64,000 bases of DNA from Echiichthys vipera (Eukaryota; Chordata; Actinopteri; Perciformes; Trachinidae). The translations under genes were made by a program, and so were the position numbers. The notes under the pieces are model-generated. The model saw only the letters and a list, made by a program, of their open reading frames with translations. It did no database searches and had not been told where the DNA came from. Position 1 is the first letter of the stretch; every line of letters starts with the position of its first letter. Location: the NCBI GenBank assembly GCA_963691815.1, contig OY829646.1, forward strand, positions 3,521,152 to 3,585,151, in the 5' to 3' direction. This document shows positions 1 to 9,860 of this stretch, in pieces.

Positions 1-64
1 CTCAACTCAAACCAGGAACCCTCTTGCTGTGAGGCGACAGTGTTAACCACCACACCACCGTGCT
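1..64 (-). repeat. tRNA-derived SINE-like fragment
   Basis: Read on the minus strand, this stretch has a polymerase III A-box-like part (GTGGTGTGGTGGTTAACA) followed by TCGCCTCACAGCAAGAGG and a B-box-like GGTTTGAGTTG. This order is familiar from a dispersed teleost repeat with a tRNA-like head. It is cut by the window edge, so its full length is unknown. It lies in or beyond the last intron of mesd. Confidence 0.5.
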
Positions 65-81
65 GCACAAGTACACATGAG

Positions 82-108
82 ATATATATGATATGATATG
101 ATATGATA

Positions 109-154
<46 letters not shown>
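82..154. repeat. Compound (ATATG)n/(AT)n microsatellite
   Basis: Several ATATG units are followed by about 40 bp of pure AT dinucleotides ending near 154. This is a simple sequence repeat directly beside the SINE-like fragment and is likely to vary in length between individuals. Confidence 0.95.
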
Positions 155-160
<6 letters not shown>

Positions 161-1408
161 TATAACATACATTCAGAATTAGGGGTCTGACGAAACCCTC
201 GCTGCACGAGACGAGACATGATAGTCCAAGAGAATGAGACGAAATTTGACCTATTTTCTTTACAGGGGGTTGATTTTAGCAGAGAGCTGTGGTGGTGCTG
301 CAGGTGTCTCTGCATAGTACTTGTGTTAGCTGGGGTGTAGCCTACGGTACTCACAGAGGTAAAGCTCGGGAGCTGCAGACAGAGCTCATCACATACTGAG
401 ACTTCAGGTCCATCATGTGCGTCACTGTGACTATAACCTGTAGCCTGATGTTAAAGAAGCTGCGGAGCTCAGGTGTTACGTGTTTGTGTTATGGTGCTGA
501 CGGCACTATCTTCTTACACATTTTGTTCCTGTCTTATCTGTCACTATGTTGCTGTTAAACCACACATAGGCTAAACAGACTTAGAGCAGTCGTCTTCCAT
601 TCGAGAGATCGGCGGTTTGACCCCCGGCTTCAGTCTGCATGTTGAAGTGTCCACTTGGTCGCAGTCTGGAGCCCTGACACGTTAGCGCTAGGCGGTGATT
701 TGTTGTGTGTCGCACTAAAGTAGCTCAACCCACATCCCCTCTGCAGAAAATAGTTCCCCTCAGAAGCAACGTAGCGTACGTGTCACCACTCTTTGAATGT
801 TTGGCGCAGTGACTGTGATTGGAGAGCAGAGATGTGGTGGCACAGTCCCAGTGTGAAAAACACAGAGGAGATCGGTGGATTTGATCTGAGCACAGCTATG
901 AAGTTAGAAGCAGGCGGCCTGACTGTTATATTATTATTATATATGGATGTTGGTGCACAGAGGGTGTCTGCTGAAGACAGTGATGAGGAGTTCGGATTAG
1001 AGATGCAGACTGGACCGTTCTCATGAGTCATTAATGAGTGTTTCCTTTGGCAATGTTTTGACCTGTTAAAAGTTTTTAATTTGCAATGTTTTGAAGTTCA
1101 ATAATAATATTAAAAAGTATTTCTAAATAGTACTTTGGCCTCTTTTCAAAGCATGTATTGCTCTATAATACTGTTATCTCAATGAAAAGGGCTGAAACAG
1201 ATGGATCTGCAATAAAGAGGCCATTTTTTCATTTGGCCGGTAAAAAATGACTTTGCCGGTAGATTCTTTCATCTACCGGTTCGCTTGGCAGGTGAGCCAA
1301 AAAAGTTAGTTTACAGCCGTGCTTGCAGACCAAAATGATGGTAACTAGCCCTCTTAAAAAGTGACAAAAAACATTCTTTAAAAGTTCATGTGAGTTGAGA
1401 GTAAGTAC
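155..1408 (-). other. mesd intron 2, left part (third exon not in window)
   Basis: The sequence left of the exon 2 splice donor was read for the remaining mesd exon, which should begin by completing an Arg codon and encode the C-terminal part of the chaperone with its ER-retrieval signal. No such coding stretch is visible, so exon 3 must lie left of position 1. A pair of overlapping short open frames at 783-1031 has no recognisable homology and I do not call it a gene. The stretch near 1228-1320 (rich in GCCGGTA and CTACCGG) looks like another dispersed repeat, with low certainty. Confidence 0.6.
582..655 (+). repeat. tRNA-derived SINE-like fragment
   Basis: The order TTAGAGCAG, then GGCGGTTTGACCCC (a B-box-like element), then GTCTGCATGTTGAAGTGTCC matches my memory of the head and body of a common teleost tRNA-derived SINE. 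The copy is decayed and short. It sits inside the mesd intron. Confidence 0.45.
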
Positions 1409-1641
1409 CTCTGAATATCATAGTTGGCGTTGAAGAGGCTGCCCTGCCACAGGCCTGTGATCTCCTCCGTCTCTTTCTCAGAAGGCTCCCCTGACACTGT
1501 AGCAAACACCATCAGAGTCTTGCCCTTCTTGGACATTTTGAGCAGCTCTTCTGGCTTGGAGGGGTCAACATTTGCGAAATCGATGGGAGGAGGAGACCTC
1601 TTGTGCTCTGGGAGGTCACCTTCCTCAATGTCATCATCCTC
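1409..1641 (-). CDS. mesd: mesd exon 2: LRP chaperone MESD, central domain
   Basis: This exon encodes residues 53-129 of MESD plus two bases of codon 130. MESD is an ER-resident chaperone that folds the beta-propeller/EGF modules of LDL-receptor family proteins such as LRP5 and LRP6, and so is needed for Wnt signalling. The reading starts with the acidic EDDDIEEGDLPEHKR, followed by DPSKPEELLKMSKKGKT and the well-conserved ITGLWQGSLFNANYDIQ. These match the vertebrate family almost residue for residue. The exon is bounded by an acceptor (TTGTTCCACAG before 1641) and a donor (AG|GTACTT after 1409). The donor splits an Arg codon, so the next exon begins in phase 2. No frameshift or stop is present. 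The final exon is outside the window, so the gene is incomplete here because of the window edge, not because it is broken. Confidence 0.97.
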
Positions 1642-2954
1642 CTGTGGAACAAAGAGGAGCAAAGATGTACAGCGGGAGTTAAGATTGTTACAAATCAACT
1701 GTACACACAACTCCCAAAACTACTGATGGAACGTTTTCAAATGGCTTTACACCACTTCTCTTTCCCAACATGCAGCCCACAAAAGTTCACATCCAAACTG
1801 CGAGACACGTTAAACATGTCTCAATGTGCACTCATTCAACCAGGTCTTTGATTTTCTACTGCAAAAGAAGACACTTGGCACTTATTTACTGTATGGAAAG
1901 TGCAGCAATTGTATTTCATTTTATTCTTTTATATCAGTCCACAATATCAAGCCTCAAATTGAAAAAAAAAAAAAGAAATAACAATCTAGTTGGCAACAAA
2001 ACATGTTATGCAGGGTGAAGCAGCTTATTATACCTACCCTTGTTACATTGAAATTATTGGCATTATTTTAACTCAGGGCAGCCAGGAAAAAGAAAATACT
2101 TGCAACAAACAGAAAACAAATACATTTCCTTACATTGAAAATACATAAAGAAATATAACATGTCACAAGTTTGCCTATTTGCTTTGTTTGCAGTTGATCA
2201 GATGATATTTCCATATTTGTTTTGAACTTGGGGATTGAGTTACACATTCTTAGGTTCCTCATTCAGATTAATCCATAACTTATCAGACAGACAGACTGGC
2301 TCTAACTCTCTTTTTCAAAGGCCTTGTTCTTCTGAGTTGTTGAGAGCTTTCTCTAGATTCAAATCGGTTCTGTAGACGTTTTGGGATGTAACTTAGTTCA
2401 GTAAGAAAAGCTGATACACTTTTAACACTTATCACTTATTCAGTTTGTACTTATTTTATTTCAATATGCTGCTAAACTGCACAGTGCGTATTGTTGTATA
2501 TTGTATATACCTTCGTTTAACCACAATGTCTGTTGCACTCTGTCACAATTAGTTATTGTTTGATTTATTTAACGTTAGCTTTATTTTGATTTGATTATGT
2601 TTGCTTATTGTCACTCTGATCATTTCCCCCTTTGTATTGAAATTGTTGCACAATAATTTCCCTCGGGATAAATAAAGCTTCTTGAATCTTGAATCTTAAA
2701 TTTATATGTACAAATACAACACAATAGAGTACACAAAGAGGTCTGAAATGAAGTAATGGAAAGGTGAAACACTGTCTACAACAACAGCTGAGACACACAG
2801 AGATACCCTGTTTAGTCCTTACCACAACACACTTTTTTCTCAATGTGTCCTACAACCATGTCGCGTGTGTCCCTGATGACGCGCGGCTAGGCTAGCTGCT
2901 AGCTAACGTGTGAAGAAAGACTGGATGAAAACCACCACGTTAACATAACCTCAC
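1642..2954 (-). other. mesd: mesd intron 1
   Basis: The intron is 1,313 bp, with GTGAGG at its 5' end (minus strand, 2954 downward) and a pyrimidine-rich TTGTTCCACAG at its 3' end. It joins codons in phase 0 (WE | EDDD). It contains a LINE-like 3' tail at about 2619-2700. The small reading frames within it have no homology that I recognise. Confidence 0.93.
2619..2700 (+). repeat. LINE-type 3' tail inside mesd intron 1
   Basis: The segment AATTTCCCTCGGGATAAATA, followed by AAGCTTCTTGAATC and a repeated TTGAATC, is the typical end of widespread teleost non-LTR retrotransposons or the SINEs that share their tails. It is inserted opposite to mesd transcription. Family assignment is from memory. 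Confidence 0.5.
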
Positions 2955-3110
2955 CTCCCACTGCTCCAGGAGCCGCGCCATGTCTGCGTCGTTGTAGTCT
3001 CGGATATCCTTCTTTTTCTTGACCTTGTCTTTGCTGTCACTCGCTAAAATACAAAGCAAATAGGTGCACAGAAGGAGCACTACACATCCCAACCTGAAGT
3101 CAGACGCCAT
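2955..3110 (-). CDS. mesd: mesd exon 1: start codon, signal peptide and N-terminal region
   Basis: This exon encodes residues 1-52. The ATG at 3110-3108 sits in a good Kozak context (A at -3, G at +4). A short N-terminus leads into a hydrophobic core, CVVLLLCTYLLCILA (residues 9-23). This is an ER signal peptide with likely cleavage after Ala23. After it come a charged linker, the lysine run KVKKKKDIRDYNDADMARLL, and EQWE, which is highly conserved in MESD proteins. The exon ends exactly at a GAG|GTGAGG donor and joins exon 2 in phase 0. The mature protein is expected in the ER lumen. The stretch is too short to stand out by open-frame length alone and was found by reading upstream of exon 2. 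Confidence 0.96.
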
Positions 3111-3230
3111 GTTTACAGATGGTGTGTTCTCATTGGCTCCGAAGTCTGCCGGTCACAAGACGGGAGGGGCGTGTCCCAGCTGGGAAAAGCCGACCGGCAG
3201 CACGCTCACCGTATGACGGGATTTCAAAAT
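3111..3230 (-). promoter_or_regulatory. Probable mesd core promoter
   Basis: Just upstream of the mesd start codon there is a CCAAT box on the minus strand (ATTGG at 3132-3136 on the plus strand). There is also a GC/KLF-type box (GGGGCGTG at 3166-3173) and local CpG enrichment. There is no evident TATA box, which suits a housekeeping ER chaperone. The CCAAT box is only about 22 bases from the ATG, so the 5' UTR may be very short or transcription may start within the box region. The transcription start itself cannot be seen. Confidence 0.55.
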
Positions 3231-3357
3231 AAAAGCAGCGACATTAAAAATGAAACGCTTTCTCCATCTTTCAGTTGTAAGTGGTTGTAATTATTGTTAA
3301 ACTTCTGCCCTTTTATTTTACATTTCTCCATTCTTGTGATTGTGAATGTGTCACTCA

Positions 3358-3545
3358 CATAGACTTAGACTTCTCTTTATTGATCCTTTGGGATGACTCC
3401 CGCAAGGATGTGTAATAATACAAAAACACAAAGGATGTATAAAAAATACAGTATAGGATAACCAATAAACTCTTAGCTAAATAAATACAGAAAGTATAAA
3501 AAAAACAATAAACAGTAAACAATAAACTATGAGATAGATGTAAGA
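3358..3545 (-). repeat. LINE/SINE 3' tail, minus orientation
   Basis: CTCTTTATTGATCCTTTGGG and ATGACTCCCGCAAGGATGTG are the reverse complement of a common teleost retroposon tail (AGGATCAATAAAGAGAAG). They are followed by A-rich low-complexity DNA with several ACAATAAAC repeats. Confidence 0.5.
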
Positions 3546-3749
3546 ATACAGGTAATACATATGGGTGGATTGAGACAATTGGGCCCTGATTTTTCCCCCT
3601 CGTTTTGTCTCTTTGTAGTCATTCTGTGCTCTGTTTTTACTCTTTGTAGTTGCCTTGTGTCTCTTTGTGGTTGGTATGTGTCTCTTCGAGTCGTACTTTA
3701 GGCCCCTGAGCCTGTGACCGTTTGTCCTGTCCAGTAATCAATCTAATCC

Positions 3750-3915
3750 AGGGCTGCCCAATCCTGCTCCTGGAGGGCCACTGTCCTGCATGTTTTAGGT
3801 TTCTCCCTGCTCTAACACACTTTAGTAACGATTTTCAAACCTGTGACAAGCTTCAGCTGCTTGATAACCATCATCAGATTCAGGTGTGATGGAGCAGAGA
3901 GAAACCTAAAACTTT
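3750..3915. repeat. Short palindromic MITE-like element
   Basis: Two 21-bp arms, 3792-3812 and 3892-3912, are inverted copies that differ at one position (GTTTTAGGTTTCTC[C/T]CTGC plus TC). The flank GCTGCCCAATCCTGCTCCTG resembles a dispersed teleost element. The spacer is only about 79 bp, so a non-autonomous, foldback-type element is likely. No target duplication was established. Confidence 0.55.
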
Positions 3916-5110
3916 CTTGGGCTCACTCACTTCTATTTAATTGTAACAGCCCAGCATTCCACCTGGTTACTTGTAATCAATCAGTGAGTAGCCTGGTATG
4001 CCACTATAACTATCTGCAGTGACATAACCAAGGATATGCAAGAGGGCAAAGAAATCTGATCAACACAATGACATTGTTCTTTGTACCATACAAGTTGGTT
4101 TGCTGTTTAATGTTGTGTAAAGAAAATGTTGTACATGCACAGAATTTTTTGAATTCTTAATAGTTTTTGACAACAGTAGAGCTCTATGGCACAGTGGAAG
4201 GAAAATATCAGGCTAGCCGTCTTAAAAAGCATCCAAAGCACTCTTTTTTGTTTGTTTGTTTTGTGAAAATCCTTCATTAAGACCTATCAGGGGAATTTAG
4301 AAACATTCATTAATTTTCCATGCATTACTAAAATGTTTTTTTTGCTTTTCAAGACAGCCAACCAATACTATCGACTTCCATTGGAGGAGGTTGGACAGTC
4401 CCTGTTTTTTGTATTTATTATTCGTATTCGACTAGTTGCCCGATCCCATGAAGAGCACCTGGATTTTTTCTTGAACATCACTAACTCTGATTTCATGACA
4501 GGGTGCAGCATATTTTTTCTACAAAATATCAGGCTTTGAAGGCACACAGTACTTGTCAACAGGATACATTCATTGTTGGTTTGGGTTTGCACATGGGATT
4601 CGACAACAATAAAAAAATCAACAGACTCATCATTCAAAGCAGGACCCTCTACTACATGTACTGTATAAAATTGAGTTGCATAATAAATTCACAATACACA
4701 TGCCTTTTTATGGTGCAAACAACACTAAGCTAATCAACTAATAATAACTGACATTCATGTATTTATACGTCATGTTTTAATGTTAACATACGTGTGGAAG
4801 ACATAGTGAATCCTGAAGCTTAACTGTGTAGCGTGGCTAATATGGGTCCAGTCAGCCCATCGTCAAGGTTGTGTAAATTAAATGGGTTTCTTTTACAAAT
4901 AGGCAGATTTATCTTTGCTAATGACATATTGGATTCATGTTAATATATATTTCCCTACAGATTTCAATGGGGAAAAAAGCCTGAGAAAATGATCAAACGA
5001 TGAAAACTTGGCAGCCCCCTGCAGTAACTCTGATGAGCCCCTAGGGGTCAGTGAGGATCTGTGATTTAAATACAATGTTTTTGAGGCAAGGCGCCAATAC
5101 CAGATATTTT
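3916..5110. other. Intergenic, no supported gene
   Basis: AT-rich intergenic DNA lies between the mesd promoter and the LINE fragment. The overlapping short frames around 4333-4733 show no homology that I recognise, no splice context and no codon signature of a gene. I see nothing else to call. Confidence 0.5.
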
Positions 5111-5114
5111 TTAT

Positions 5115-5139
5115 TATATATATATATATATATATATAT
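5115..5139. repeat. (AT)n microsatellite
   Basis: About 12 uninterrupted AT dinucleotides. Confidence 0.95.
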
Positions 5140-5235
5140 TGTGTTTATGTCCAATCTTTTTTGGCGCTTTTGTGCAAATATTGTTAAAAAAACATAATGT
5201 AAATAACCATTATCTAATAGCTTGGCTTATTTATT

Positions 5236-5960
5236 TATTTGTTTGTTTATTTCAGGGACATTAGACACTAATCAACAGCTGTAAGTGAGCCAGAGTTAGC
5301 CAAAGAGGCTAGTTTGCATCTGTAGTCCCCTGCCAGATATTGAAAAGGCAACCTAAAATTACAGAGATAAAAAGCATGTATGAGTAAATATTTAAAAAAA
5401 CAAAAAAAAAAAACAAACAACATACTAAAAACAACTTGACAGACAGGAGCAAATAGATAATAAAATAAACACCCATCATACATAATACATTATACCCTGT
5501 GGACATTATAACATTATGCAGCAGATTAAAACAGGACAAACACACCTACATAAGAGCACAAACAAGCACCACCAACACATTGATTTACACACTACCATGC
5601 ACAGCACAAGACAGGACATGATCACATAAGAAACAGGCAGGACACGACTGTAACTAAGACGTCTTCAGGGGAAGCATTTGCAGTCCTAATGTCCACATAA
5701 GGGTTTATCAGTGAGCCACATTTTCAGCTGTCCTGAAAAGGAACGGTAAGAACGGTTTCTGATGTCACCTGGTACTGAATCCGACTCCTGAGATGCTGTG
5801 ACTGAGAATGCTGAGTGGCTAAAGGCACTTTTTCTAAACGTACAACACAGTCTCCTCTGGATGAGCCTCTGGTTGTCCGGCTTGTATCTGACCTCTGAGT
5901 GATACACTGTTGAAGAGGTGGGGGGGCTTTATTATGTAAAACTTTAAAAATAAGGCATTG
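5236..5960 (-). mobile_element. 5'-truncated LINE (non-LTR retrotransposon) 3' end
   Basis: Read on the minus strand, 5907-5690 encodes a decayed C-terminal piece of a LINE ORF2. The order is YHSEVRYKPDNQRL, FRKSAFSHSAFSV, then GDIRNRSYRSFSGQLKMWL, in the pattern of the usual post-reverse-transcriptase region (aromatic-serine block, then WNSLP..IR, then SF...LK.WL). The WNSLP tryptophan block itself is lost. Downstream comes a 3' UTR with GGGACTACAGATGCAAACTA and a run of AAATA repeats at 5236-5228, typical of teleost LINE ends. A poly-A-like interruption lies at 5393-5415. The element is dead. L2/CR1/Rex-type is likely, but the exact clade is not decided. Confidence 0.65.
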
Positions 5961-6770
5961 AGGGAGGAGCCTCCATTGTGTTCAGAGACAGGAAACAAAG
6001 TGGATGATAACATAACGGCCAGTATCAGACATGTCTTACTGTAAATCTGCTGCTACAATCCTGAGCATAATGTTAATAAATCAGTATTTCATTGAGCATG
6101 TGGTTATAGTATTGAGACACTGTTAGAGAGCAGTGTGTGTAGGCCAGCAGAGTTCACAGGGCTGTGGAGCTCAGATCAGCCTAGCTGACAGAAACTGTGG
6201 AGCTGTTTCCTCTCTGGTCGACTCCACCCAATGGCACCGTGCCCTGTGCAGCTGCAAATCCCACTGACAGTACAACAGCACGCATTCACTCACAGTGTGT
6301 TCATCACAACCTCCTACAAAGAAGAAAAGAGGTTTTGTTACCATGCAGCATACCTGAGCTTCATCATTCCATATGTTCAAACTATAGTCTTAGTCTAAAA
6401 AAATGTTTATTTTGGTGTTTTAAAAAATCTGGAAATCTTCATCTTGAAAGAAACTAATATTGTAGCAGAATTATTGAAATATTTACTTTATCACCTATAC
6501 TTCTGTAAAAAACACACAAGATAGTCGGGAATTTACACTGAAACGTTCAGAGGGAGCTATGAACGACTATTCGCATTTCATGCTACAGATCAATGGTTCG
6601 AAACCAAAAGAGATTTGGTTTACAATAATGTAATACAGAGAGAAGCAGGACATCTTCACATTTGAGAAGCTGGAACCAGCATTAATGTTTGGCATATTTA
6701 CTTTACAAACACCTTTCGAATTAATTAATTAAATTAATCAATTGTTTCAGCCCTATAGACCTAGTGTAAC
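5961..6770. other. Intergenic, no supported gene
   Basis: No exon, RNA gene or clear repeat is visible. The opposed short frames at 6171-6457 overlap each other and have no homology that I recognise. Confidence 0.45.
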
Positions 6771-6818
6771 CAAGTATCTACTCAAGTACTGTACCTGTGT
6801 ACAATTTTGAACTAAGAA
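6771..6818. repeat. Terminal fragment of a dispersed CAGTGGTGG-type element
   Basis: TCTACTCAAGTACTGTACCT followed by GTGTACAATTTTGA matches my memory of one end of the abundant teleost element whose other end is seen at 14742. Only the tip is present. Confidence 0.45.
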
Positions 6819-7248
6819 GATTGACATAAGTCCTGCCCTAATAGATGCAACAAATTAAGAGGAGAGCATTCAAGGATTCAAGAACATTGTGGGCTTGGCC
6901 CGGATCTCTGTAAGAGGGTCTGGTGGGATCCTTCTGATGTAGCCCCCAGTTGGGCTACAGCAGCAGCAGACCCTCCTGGGTGCCACTGTCAGCTAAGAAC
7001 AGGAAAGTGAGGCTACAATTTTACAGGCTCTCCAAAATTGGACAAGAGAATATTTGACAAATGTCGCCTGGGCTGATAAGTCCTCATTTCTGCTGCAACA
7101 TTCTAAATTCTATGGTGAGAATTTAGCTGAACAGAAACCATGGCTCCACCCTGTCTTGTATAATGGTACAGGCAGCTGGTGGTGGAATAATGGTGTATTT
7201 TCTCGGCACACTTTGGGCCCCTCAGTACCAATTGAGCATTGTTTAAAT
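6819..7248. other. Intergenic, transposon debris possible
   Basis: A frame at 7054-7344 contains the words WADKSSFLLQHSKFYGENLA and HPVLYNGTGSWWW, which could be eroded transposon-derived coding sequence. I cannot assign it to a family and do not call it a gene. Confidence 0.35.
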
Positions 7249-7310
7249 CAGGGGTGTCTAACTCATTTTAGTTCATGGGCAACATGCAGCCCACATGGGG
7301 GTGGGGGACT
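7249..7310 (+). repeat. hAT-type terminal sequence fragment
   Basis: CAGGGGTGTCTAACTCATTT followed by CATGGGCAACATGCAGCCC resembles the terminal inverted repeat and sub-terminal region of widespread hAT (Charlie/Tip100-like) elements. No matching opposite end or 8-bp target duplication was found downstream, so this is a solo fragment. Confidence 0.45.
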
Positions 7311-7916
7311 TTCGAGATCATCTGTACGACACTGTCAAGCATAGGCTACTGTTCACGCAGGAGCTGCTGGTGGAAAATCTCTTTCTAAAAAGGAGAAAAG
7401 TGGACAGAGCGTCTGGATGGGGTGTTCGTAGCACCTTTCAGCGCCACTATCAGACATTTTTCACCTCGACCAGAATACAGTTGAAAACTGAGACATATTG
7501 TTGAAATTGCACTTATTTTTCTTGAGATATCCCAGACTGTTCATCAACTGTCATGCAAATAGATTATTCGCTGTGTACCTTTTCAGAGTGTACTTACACA
7601 TCTTTACACTAAAAGAAAAGGATGACTTTGGAGGTATTGTTAATAGGCTATGCAATGGTTTTACTGGTTTGGTCCAGTGACCCACAAACTAAAAGCCCAT
7701 TACATTTAATTTATTTTTTTCCGGAGATATTTTTTAAGTTCAACTTAAAATGTCAGATGTATTTTTTGCTGTAACTGTTAAAAATGCACTTCAATAAAGT
7801 GAGTATTGGCAAAACCAGCTGTCATTTTCATGTTGAGGCGGCAGGGGGATGTTGTATGCAGCTGCTTGCTATTTTCCACCCACATTAAAGAAAAACTGAT
7901 TCAACCACCTTAAAAA

Positions 7917-8821
7917 CAGTGGTGATTGCTCTAGGCTGCAGTGGAAGCTCAGCTTCCCCTAAAATGTCGCCAAAAAATATGTACTGCTGTGTGAACATTT
8001 CATTGACTAAATACGCTCTAGAAAGCCTTCATCTTTTGTTCAGAATCAGCTACTTATCACAGGTAACTGGAGCAACTTCCTTCTCATTCATCCACAGCTC
8101 CACAGCTCTTTACACAGTCGGACGCTCAGCTTCTACTGACTTCAACGGGGAAGCGTAGAGCGGGTTGTTCCACTGCAGCCAAACTAAACGCTCATTGGAT
8201 AAACGCTGGGCTTTGTCCCGCCAATCTGACGTTCGGCATCTCTGGGGGTCTATGGGACAGTGGGCTGGCCCGGACACTCGGCTTCTGCATGATGATTGGA
8301 TGAGCTGTCTGAGGCGGAATCCTTTTTTGATTGACAGCCAAACGAGCAAATCAGCGATCTTGAAGAATAAACATCCAGCGGAGCATTTTCCAAGATTTTC
8401 ATTCCGTTGTTCTGAACTGATCCTGAGACTTTACCGATCCCCAGAGACTTTGTCTTTGTTAAAAATGACTAGTGTTGTGTTTGGCGACTCTTTACTGTCA
8501 CTCTGCGGTTTCTTCCCCAACGAGCACCAGCAGCTGTGGAGCATCTCCCCATGTCACCATCACTCACACTCACAGGCGGTCACACTTCACAGTAGCCTGG
8601 CGCAGCAGCTCCAGCTGGGCCAAGGCCGTTTAAGCAGCCTAGCTCTGCTGCCATTGAGAGGACACTGGTCAAGTCCCTGGAAAAGACGCCTAGTTGGTAC
8701 GACAAGGTCACAGATCATTTTCTTGAAAAGGAACAAAGGGTAGAATTTACATATAAATAAACACATCTATGATGTAGGCCAGAAAAATGAGCTTCCCCTC
8801 CTTTAAAGACCAGCAGCACTG
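7917..8821 (+). mobile_element. hAT-like DNA transposon remnant with terminal repeats
   Basis: The left end reads CAGTGGTGATTGCTCT and the right end, reverse-complemented, reads CAGTGCTGCTGGTCTT. Both arms share GGAAGCTCA about 25-35 bases in, so they form imperfect terminal inverted repeats. The flanks carry an 8-bp candidate target duplication, CTTAAAAA (7909-7916) and CTTAAAAC (8822-8829), seven of eight matching. Eight-base duplications are characteristic of the hAT superfamily. At 8653-8757 a short frame reads LVKSLEKTPSWYDKVTDHFL, which resembles a block I know from TTF-finger hAT transposases. It hits a stop at 8758. At about 905 bp it cannot be autonomous. Superfamily placement is inference. 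Confidence 0.6.
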
Positions 8822-8829
8822 CTTAAAAC

Positions 8830-9400
8830 CATATCTTTTCTAAAACCATATACCCAGGTTGTCATTCAACATGAACTGGGACATTTTCCATTTCAAACTC
8901 TTCCCCAAATCTTGTGAGAATCCTCTGGTGTAAGGAGGAGGCCTTAGTTTGGGTGAAGTGTCTGATACCTGTTTATCAGACACTACCTGTTTTACAGCTG
9001 ATTTTATGGATCTTCTTGATCTCAGCTGCTTTGATCAGAGGAAAAAAACCTTTGTAATTCAATAATAGGGTGAGAAAAACTGCTTTATGAATGGTACGGG
9101 CAGTCCCTGTTTTAGTTTGTCAAAGACAAAAACACTACAAGTTTTTGAGGGTTTTACGCCTCTGAACCAAATATGTCCCCAGATGTTGTCTCAGAAATCT
9201 GGTCAGCTTATCCTAAAAACCCCAAATTCCCGGGAAATGTCGAGGACATGACCTCAGGGACCTAACTACGGCCCTGCCTGCAAGTTGTTGCTCAGCTTTT
9301 ATTTTGAAAAGGCAAACATCCGGTGTCACTTTGAGTGAGCTAACAACCTAAGCTAGCGGCTCTTGACACATTGGGGATGTCTCATGGCAGAATAACAGCC
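8830..9400. other. Intergenic, no supported gene
   Basis: Nothing coding is seen. The part near 9170-9290 looks like further repeat debris, but I could not place it. Confidence 0.4.
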
Positions 9401-9860
9401 AGTCCTGAAAGTAAAAGCAGTCGCCAAACTCCCCGGAGCTCAATGGCTACCGTGTAACTCCAGTCTTCCCTCGCGGCGTCGTTAACGTGAGGAAACAAGA
9501 CTTCACAGACCGGACGGAAAGTTCACTTTAAAGCGAAGAGCTACTTGTGCTGTTCCGTTGCTACAACTGTGCTCCGTCCAGCCGCTCCGCCGCGACCACA
9601 CCCTCCCTGCTTCCTCATAGTGCAGCAGCGGGAGCGCGCAGCACGACTTTGAAACTCTGGGAATAACGGCCGCTTCTTCCAGCTACGTTTACGGGTCGCG
9701 ACCAAGGGACCTCCCGAGTCAAGAGAGCTACGTGTTCAAACACCACCGACTGGCATGGATATGAGAAGCGAGCCCCCACAGAAGATATGCGGGGCTACAC
9801 ACTCTCTGGTCCCGAGTTAAGACGAGGAGGAGGAGGAGGGCGGACAGACGGACGATGCAT
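9400..9860 (+). promoter_or_regulatory. CpG-rich region, likely tlnrd1 promoter or 5' exon
   Basis: CpG dinucleotides are far denser here than in the flanks, for example CTCGCGGCGTCGTTAACG, CCGCTCCGCCGCGACC, GAGCGCGCAGCACGAC and ACGGGTCGCGACC. This is the only marked CpG cluster between the two genes and lies about 1.2-1.7 kb upstream of the tlnrd1 ATG. It is therefore the best candidate for its promoter or non-coding first exon. No TATA box is evident. Whether the 5' UTR is continuous to the ATG or spliced cannot be decided from sequence alone. Confidence 0.5.

Noticed and set aside
783..1031. Opposed frames of 77 and 82 codons in the mesd intron
   Set aside because: They overlap on opposite strands, have no recognisable domain, and do not match the missing mesd exon.
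4333..4733. Overlapping short frames that could be a small gene
   Set aside because: Both strands are open over the same bases, the composition is AT-rich, and no motif is recognisable.
8165..8743. A 192-codon plus-strand frame
   Set aside because: It lies inside the hAT-like element, lacks homology in this frame, and the transposase-like words are in another frame.
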